Shown here: positions 26,592 to 31,101 of the stretch, piece by piece | How positions within the stretch are numbered: position 1 is the stretch's first letter | Layout of the letters: every line of letters starts with the position of its first letter | Source: SHLJ01 sp041618535 | GTDB lineage: Bacteria > Bacteroidota > Bacteroidia > Flavobacteriales > Flavobacteriaceae | Length of the DNA stretch: 31,101 bases | Assembly (NCBI GenBank): GCA_041618535.1 | Contig: JBFKFP010000011.1 | Location: 1 to 31,101 of the forward strand | Reading direction: 5' to 3' | The notes under the pieces: model-generated | What the model saw: the letters and a program-made list of their open reading frames with translations, nothing else | Told to the model about the DNA's origin: nothing | Database searches by the model: none | Position numbers and translations under genes: made by a program

Positions 26592-27140
26592 ATGGAAACA
26601 TTCATAGCCCTTCTGAGGGGGATCAATGTGAGCGGACAAAAAATAATTCTCATGTCTGAACTCCGGGATGCCATGACCTCAATTGGTTTGGCCGAGGTAA
26701 GAACTTATATCCAGAGTGGGAATATAGTTTTCAATTCTGGAATTCAATCTGAACCGGAACTTGCAGACAGGATAGCAACAGCTATTCAGGATCGATTTCA
26801 GTTTGAGGTTCCGGTCTTGGTGGTGAGGCCCGCTGAAATCCAGAGGATGCTTGACTGCTGCCCCTTCGACGGCCCGAAGAAAGAAAACAGTTGTTTTATA
26901 TTATTATTTGAAAATCCGGATCCTGAACGTGCAGCCGAACTCGAGGCTATTCAATATGAAGGAGAGGAGCTCCTTGTAAAGGATCGGCACGTTTTTCTCT
27001 TCAGCGCTTTGGGTTATGGACGGTCTAAATTCAATAATAATTTTATTGAACGCAAACTGAAAGTAAAAGCGACGGCCAGGAATTACAGAACAATGATGAA
27101 GTTGTTATCTTTGTGTAATCAGAAACCGTCCCATGACTGA
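26592..27140 (+). CDS. DUF1697 family protein
   Basis: A 182-residue cytoplasmic protein opening with METFIALLRGINVSGQKIILMSEL and containing RTYIQSGNIVFNS, the conserved start of the DUF1697 family. The C-terminal part holds RSKFNNNFIERKLKVKATARNYRTM, another family signature that may bind anionic ligands through its basic residues. No enzymatic function has been established for this family as far as I know. Its last 8 bases overlap the mvaD gene, so the two are probably co-transcribed and translationally coupled, although a functional link to isoprenoid synthesis is not evident. The palindromic TAAATTTA at 26556-26563 upstream could be a -7 element for either divergent gene, but no matching -33 element is at the right distance. 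Confidence 0.88.
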   Translation: METFIALLRGINVSGQKIILMSELRDAMTSIGLAEVRTYIQSGNIVFNSGIQSEPELADRIATAIQDRFQFEVPVLVVRPAEIQRMLDCCPFDGPKKENSCFILLFENPDPERAAELEAIQYEGEELLVKDRHVFLFSALGYGRSKFNNNFIERKLKVKATARNYRTMMKLLSLCNQKPSHD

Positions 27141-28221
27141 ATCAGAATTTATTCCTCAATTTCTTACAGCAGACCTCCCTGAAGGCGAGGTGAACTGGTC
27201 ATCGCCCAGCAACATTGCCCTGGTGAAATACTGGGGGAAATACGATCCTCAGATCCCGGCTAATCCATCGATAAGTTTTACCCTTGATAGCAGTCGTACC
27301 CAAACTAAAGTGCGATTTCAGAAAAGAAAACTGGCGGGAACCGATATCGCCCTTAAATTCAGTTTTGAGGGCAAGAACCGCCCTGATTTTATTCCGAAGA
27401 TCGAAACCTTTTTCAATCGAATTATCGATTTTATGCCATTCCTGACCGAATATGAATGGGAGATAGAATCATCGAACAGCTTTCCCCATAGTTCCGGGAT
27501 CGCCTCGTCTGCATCCTCTATGAGTGCTTTGGCACTCGGATTGATGAGCGTTGAAAAACTGATAAACCCCGATTTAAACCCTGTGGATTTTAACAGAAAG
27601 GCCTCTTTCCTTGCCAGGTTGGGTTCAGGAAGCGCATGCAGGAGCGTGGAAGGGCCGGTTGTGGTTTGGGGCCAGCATGAGGACATTCCCGAGTCATCCG
27701 ACCTTTATGGTGTCCCCTTTCCGTTCGAGCTTCATGAGGATTTTAAATCCTTTCATGATGCTATATTGTTAGTTGATAAAGGACAAAAACAGGTGAGCAG
27801 CACCCTTGGCCATGAGCTGATGAGAAATCACCCATTCGCTGACAGCCGTTTTGGGCAGGCAAATGCCAATCTTTCTGAGATCACGCCTATTCTACAGGCC
27901 GGAGACCTCAAGGCATTTATAAGGATTGTTGAACAGGAAGCCCTTACCCTTCATGCCATGATGATGACGAGCAATCCTTACTTTATACTGATGAAACCCA
28001 ATACCCTCACTATCATCAACAAGGTTTGGGAATTCAGAGAGGAAACAGGGCTTAATTTGGCCTTTACTCTTGACGCCGGAGCCAATGTCCACCTGCTTTT
28101 CCCCGATAATGAATCGATTGAAATTTATGACTTCATTAAGAATGAGCTAGTTGCGTATTGTGAAAATGGTCATTATATTTGTGATCGAGTCGGGTTAGGA
28201 GCAACACAGACCCCGGTTTAA
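27133..28221 (+). CDS. mvaD: Diphosphomevalonate decarboxylase
   Basis: A 362-residue GHMP-superfamily enzyme making isopentenyl diphosphate from mevalonate 5-diphosphate with ATP. The N-terminal motif SPSNIALVKYWGKYD at about residues 24-38 is diagnostic for this enzyme family. The GHMP motif 2 region is SFPHSSGIASSASSMSAL at about 115-132, with the SSG..SSAS pattern. ARLGSGSACRS at about 158-168 holds the arginine and serine of the decarboxylase active site. AFTLDAGANVHLL at about 316-328 includes the catalytic aspartate of the DAG motif. Length is slightly longer than typical (320-350). It overlaps DUF1697 by 8 bases and is six bases upstream of a GHMP kinase, forming a lower mevalonate-pathway cluster. 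Confidence 0.96.
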   Translation: MTESEFIPQFLTADLPEGEVNWSSPSNIALVKYWGKYDPQIPANPSISFTLDSSRTQTKVRFQKRKLAGTDIALKFSFEGKNRPDFIPKIETFFNRIIDFMPFLTEYEWEIESSNSFPHSSGIASSASSMSALALGLMSVEKLINPDLNPVDFNRKASFLARLGSGSACRSVEGPVVVWGQHEDIPESSDLYGVPFPFELHEDFKSFHDAILLVDKGQKQVSSTLGHELMRNHPFADSRFGQANANLSEITPILQAGDLKAFIRIVEQEALTLHAMMMTSNPYFILMKPNTLTIINKVWEFREETGLNLAFTLDAGANVHLLFPDNESIEIYDFIKNELVAYCENGHYICDRVGLGATQTPV

Positions 28222-28227
28222 CAAAAC

Positions 28228-29157
28228 ATGAAGGGCCCACTTTTTTATTCAAAGATTCTTCTCTTCGGAGAATACGGTATCATCAAGGATTCCAAAGGAC
28301 TATCAATTCCATACAGCTTTTACAATGGAGCGCTGAAGATGGATGAAAATCCATCAGAAACTGCTATAGATTCTAATCAGAAACTGAAGGCATTTGTTGA
28401 TTATCTCAGGACCATTGACAAGGATCTGGTAAAATTTGATTTTGAAACCCTTCAGTCCCATATCGATGACGGAATGTATTTTGATTCTTCCATCCCCCAG
28501 GGATATGGAGTTGGAAGCAGTGGAGCCATTGTTGCCGCTATCTATGATAAATATGCAAAGGATAAGATCACTGTCCTCGAGAATCTTACCCGTGAAAAAC
28601 TGCTCAGGCTAAAGTCGGTCTTTTCTGAAATGGAATCTTTCTTTCATGGAAAATCCTCCGGACTGGATCCTCTTAACAGCTATCTGAGCATCCCTATCCT
28701 GATCAATTCCAGTGATAACATTGAAGCCACAGGGATTCCCGCACAGCCAACTGAAGGTAAAGGTGGGGTGTTCCTGTTAGACAGCGGGGTAACAGGTGAA
28801 ACAGCCCCGATGGTCCGGATATTTATGGAGAATATGAAACAGGAGGGATTTCGGAAAATGTTGAAAAACCAGTTCATCAAACATACCGATGCCTGTGTTG
28901 ATGACTTCCTGAAGGGAGATGTAAAGTCACTTTTCATAAATACTAAAAAACTTTCGAAAGTGGTATTGAACCACTTTAAACCTATGATCCCTGCTCAATT
29001 TCATGAGTTATGGAAGAAAGGGATTGAAACCAATGATTATTACCTCAAGTTGTGCGGTTCGGGCGGCGGCGGTTATATCCTTGGATTTACCGAAGATCTT
29101 GAGCGAGCAAAAGCCTCACTTTCCGATTATAAATTAGAAGTCGTATATAACTTCTAA
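28228..29157 (+). CDS. GHMP-family kinase, probable mevalonate kinase
   Basis: A 309-residue GHMP-fold kinase. The N-terminal strand-loop ILLFGEYGII near residues 10-19 is the pattern seen in mevalonate kinases (LxGEHxV-like, with Y in place of H). Motif 2 is IPQGYGVGSSGAIVAAIYD at about 89-107, the phosphate-binding loop. Motif 3 near the C-terminus is KLCGSGGGGYILGF at about 273-286. Adjacency to mvaD supports a role in the mevalonate pathway, most likely mevalonate kinase; phosphomevalonate kinase cannot be excluded because the missing step would also be catalysed by a GHMP enzyme. No second GHMP kinase besides mvaD occurs in the window. It follows mvaD by six bases and touches the following gene. 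Confidence 0.85.
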   Translation: MKGPLFYSKILLFGEYGIIKDSKGLSIPYSFYNGALKMDENPSETAIDSNQKLKAFVDYLRTIDKDLVKFDFETLQSHIDDGMYFDSSIPQGYGVGSSGAIVAAIYDKYAKDKITVLENLTREKLLRLKSVFSEMESFFHGKSSGLDPLNSYLSIPILINSSDNIEATGIPAQPTEGKGGVFLLDSGVTGETAPMVRIFMENMKQEGFRKMLKNQFIKHTDACVDDFLKGDVKSLFINTKKLSKVVLNHFKPMIPAQFHELWKKGIETNDYYLKLCGSGGGGYILGFTEDLERAKASLSDYKLEVVYNF

Positions 29158-29166
29158 TTGCATCTC

Positions 29167-30081
29167 ATGCTTTCCCGACGACAAAAATGGCTTTTGCTGA
29201 AATTTTTCAGCATGTTTTCCGTCGTCCGAGGTTACAACATCCTTGTTGTAATTATAGCACAGTATCTGACCTCTGTATTTATCCTGGCCCATGATAAGCC
29301 GGCAATGCAGGTTTTGCTCGATCCGAATCTTCTGATGCTGGTGCTGGCTACAGCCTCTACCGTTGCAGCAGGATATATTATAAACAGCTTTTACGATTTT
29401 GAAAAGGACCTTATAAACAGGCCTCAGAAAACAGAAATAGACCGCCTGGTCAGCCAGAATACCAAGTTGTCCTTTTATTTTGTGCTGAATTTCATTTCAG
29501 TAATCATGGCCAGTTACGTCTCGTTCAGGGCGGTGGTTTTTTTCTCGCTTTATATCTTTGGAATCTGGTTCTACTCTCACAAGCTCAAGAAATTACCGAT
29601 AGTGGGTAATCTGGTCTCTGCTACCTTGACCATCATTCCTTTCTTCGCGATATTCATCTATTATAAGAATTTTGAGACCGTGATCTTTGTACATGCCGTA
29701 TTCCTGTTCTTGCTGATCTCGATGAGAGAATTGGTAAAAGACCTGGAGAACCTGCCTGGAGACCTTGTACAAGGCTATAACACTATCCCGATAGTCTATG
29801 GTGAAAGGACCTCAAAGATCATGCTCAGTGTTCTGGTAATTCTTACACTGATTCCCACATACCTGCTGCTGTTCTATTTCAATATTGGAAAAATGCATTA
29901 TTTCTTTTATTTCAGCATGTTCTGCCTGCTACTGTTTTTAGTGCTACTGTGGCGATCCAGTGCCAAAAACCATTACCTCACCCTTCATAACCTGTTAAAG
30001 TTGATCATTGTTGCAGGTGTATTCTGTATAATATTGATCGATGCCGACCTGCTCATAAATAGAATTACCGATGTTACATGA
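29167..30081 (+). CDS. UbiA-family prenyltransferase, geranylgeranylglycerol-phosphate geranylgeranyltransferase-like
   Basis: A 304-residue membrane protein with about eight hydrophobic segments. The first aspartate-rich motif is NSFYDFEKDLINRP at about residues 74-87 and the second is VKDLENLPGD at about 192-201, the two prenyl-diphosphate and magnesium binding sites of UbiA enzymes. I used the ATG at 29167; the frame extends to a TTG at 29158 directly after the preceding stop codon, which I consider less likely. The protein resembles those annotated as geranylgeranylglycerol-phosphate transferases in Bacteroidetes, homologues of the archaeal ether-lipid enzyme, rather than MenA. The prenyl acceptor is not shown by the sequence. 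Position behind mvaD and the GHMP kinase suits a user of isoprenoid products. Confidence 0.88.
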   Translation: MLSRRQKWLLLKFFSMFSVVRGYNILVVIIAQYLTSVFILAHDKPAMQVLLDPNLLMLVLATASTVAAGYIINSFYDFEKDLINRPQKTEIDRLVSQNTKLSFYFVLNFISVIMASYVSFRAVVFFSLYIFGIWFYSHKLKKLPIVGNLVSATLTIIPFFAIFIYYKNFETVIFVHAVFLFLLISMRELVKDLENLPGDLVQGYNTIPIVYGERTSKIMLSVLVILTLIPTYLLLFYFNIGKMHYFFYFSMFCLLLFLVLLWRSSAKNHYLTLHNLLKLIIVAGVFCIILIDADLLINRITDVT

Positions 30082-31024
30082 ATTAAAAGTTGCTCTGGCC
30101 CAGATGGCCCCGGTTTGGCTGGATAAAAAGGCCACTTTGACAAAAGTGAAAAAGTATATTCTTAAGGCGGCCGGGGAAAATTGTGAGCTGATCGTATTTG
30201 GAGAAGGCCTGGTCCCTGGTTATCCCTTCTGGCTATCATTAACCGGAGGAGCCGAATGGAATACCACCCTGAACAAGGAGCTGCATGCCCATTATGTTCA
30301 AAACTCCGTTACCATTGAAAACGGCGAGCTGGATGAAGTGTGCAGGCTGGCTGGTAAGCATAACATTGCAATATATCTGGGTATAATTGAAAGGCCGACA
30401 GACAGAGGTGGTCATAGTATTTACGCTTCACTGGTATACATTGATCAAAAGGGGATCATTCAATCTGTTCATCGAAAACTGCAACCCACCTATGATGAAC
30501 GCCTGACTTGGTCGCCAGGGGACGGACATGGACTTCAGACCCACAAATTGAAACAATTTACGGTTGGCGGATTGAATTGCTGGGAGAACTGGATGCCTTT
30601 ACCAAGGGCAGCCTTATACGCCCAGGGAGAAGATCTACATGTTGCCGTATGGCCAGGCAGTGATCATAACACAAAAGACATTACAAGGTTTATAGCACGA
30701 GAATCAAGATCCTACGTTCTCTCTGTCTCCGCCTTGATGAGAAAAACGGATTTTCCGGATTCCACACCTCACCTGGAGAGGATCCTGGAGAGGGCACCTG
30801 AATTGCTGGCAAATGGAGGTAGCTGCATTGCAGGCCCCGATGGAGAATGGATAGTGGAACCGAAAACCGGAGATGAGGAACTGATAGTCCATACCATAAA
30901 TTTTAATAAGGTACTTCAGGAACGACAAAACTTCGATGTGGTCGGGCATTATTCGAGGCCGGACGTGACCAGAATTATTTTGAACAGGGAAAGACAATCA
31001 ACCCTTGATTTCGATCGGGATTAA
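30071..31024 (+). CDS. Nitrilase-family hydrolase
   Basis: A 317-residue enzyme of the nitrilase superfamily with the complete Glu-Lys-Cys triad: E45 in VFGEGLVPGYPFW, K136 in HRKLQPTYDERL and C170 in GLNCWENWMPLPR. The Cys neighbourhood CWENWMPL and the length are those of true nitrilases (nitrile to carboxylate plus ammonia) rather than amidases or NAD synthetase domains. WPGSDHN and RESRSYVLSVSA are also family patterns. The fold is a four-layer alpha-beta-beta-alpha sandwich that often assembles into spirals. It is cytoplasmic, with no signal peptide. The start codon lies 11 bases inside the UbiA gene, so it is translationally coupled to an isoprenoid gene, which is an unexpected partner. 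The natural substrate is not evident. Confidence 0.92.
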   Translation: MLHELKVALAQMAPVWLDKKATLTKVKKYILKAAGENCELIVFGEGLVPGYPFWLSLTGGAEWNTTLNKELHAHYVQNSVTIENGELDEVCRLAGKHNIAIYLGIIERPTDRGGHSIYASLVYIDQKGIIQSVHRKLQPTYDERLTWSPGDGHGLQTHKLKQFTVGGLNCWENWMPLPRAALYAQGEDLHVAVWPGSDHNTKDITRFIARESRSYVLSVSALMRKTDFPDSTPHLERILERAPELLANGGSCIAGPDGEWIVEPKTGDEELIVHTINFNKVLQERQNFDVVGHYSRPDVTRIILNRERQSTLDFDRD

Positions 31025-31036
31025 GGTCCAATTACA

Positions 31037-31044
31037 TACCTTTG
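31037..31044 (+). promoter_or_regulatory. -7 promoter element upstream of the last gene
   Basis: TACCTTTG is an exact match to the Bacteroidetes -7 consensus TAnnTTTG, followed by CG as often seen. The ATG of the following gene is 16 bases downstream, giving a very short leader. No TTG lies at the usual 19-base distance upstream, so the -33 element is weak or absent. Confidence 0.5.
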
Positions 31045-31059
31045 CGGAAATTTGAAAGC

Positions 31060-31101
31060 ATGTCGAAACGAGAGCCTTACAAACGAGGCAGAACTAAGTC
31101 A
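31060..31101 (+). CDS. Start of a gene cut by the window edge (basic N-terminus, possibly a pseudouridine synthase)
   Basis: From ATG 31060 fourteen codons are open to the last base and read MSKREPYKRGRTKS. The very basic, disordered-looking start resembles the N-terminal extension of RluB-type 23S rRNA pseudouridine synthases in Flavobacteriia, which are often found beside the mvaD, GHMP kinase and UbiA genes. That identity rests on gene order and composition alone. Confidence 0.4.
   Translation, partial: MSKREPYKRGRTKS

Noticed and set aside
29158..29166. TTG start for the UbiA gene
   Set aside because: An ATG three codons later leaves a complete UbiA protein; the TTG is only the first possible codon after the preceding stop.

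Overview
The window looks like chromosomal DNA of a marine-type Flavobacteriaceae/Bacteroidetes bacterium. The signs are a SusC-type TonB receptor, several lipoproteins of Sus type, Bacteroidetes-style -33/-7 promoter elements (TTG-N19-TAnnTTT), weak Shine-Dalgarno sites, and a mevalonate-pathway cluster with a UbiA prenyltransferase. The taxon is inferred from gene content and not proven.

Region 1 (1-17818) is a starch/maltodextrin utilisation locus. A susC-like receptor gene runs off the left edge on the minus strand. Divergent from it are a LacI-family regulator, then an operon of eight tightly packed plus-strand genes: an SLC45-like sugar transporter, beta-phosphoglucomutase, GH65 maltose phosphorylase, a SusA-like GH13 lipoprotein, a secreted fusion of a CBM-like domain, an esterase and GH31, two further GH13 lipoproteins and a SusB-like GH97 lipoprotein. 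A strong intrinsic terminator closes it at 17791-17817. Predicted flow: SusC imports oligosaccharides across the outer membrane, the GH13/GH31/GH97 enzymes trim them in the periplasm or at the surface, the MFS protein imports maltose, and phosphorolysis plus beta-PGM gives glucose and glucose-6-phosphate. A LacI-type palindrome lies in the susC-lacI gap. The operon leader (about 2131-2216) can fold into three consecutive hairpins, the last ending exactly at the start codon.

Region 2 (17816-26532) holds genes with less clear roles: a small 4-TM protein, a large GAF-domain protein, an HD-domain protein with a Pycsar-effector-type membrane domain, a 1226-residue lipoprotein joining a metallophosphoesterase, a kinase-like middle region and an Omp85-like beta-barrel, and a beta-propeller lipoprotein. 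The convergent pairs here end in unusually compact junctions: one hairpin holding both stop codons, and one CTAG shared by two stop codons.

Region 3 (26592-31101) is a co-directional, mostly overlapping run: DUF1697 protein, diphosphomevalonate decarboxylase, GHMP (mevalonate-type) kinase, UbiA-family geranylgeranyl transferase-like protein, a nitrilase, then the first 14 codons of another gene behind its own -7 element. No gene-free stretch exceeds about 210 bases, and I saw no tRNA, rRNA, insertion sequence or CRISPR array.
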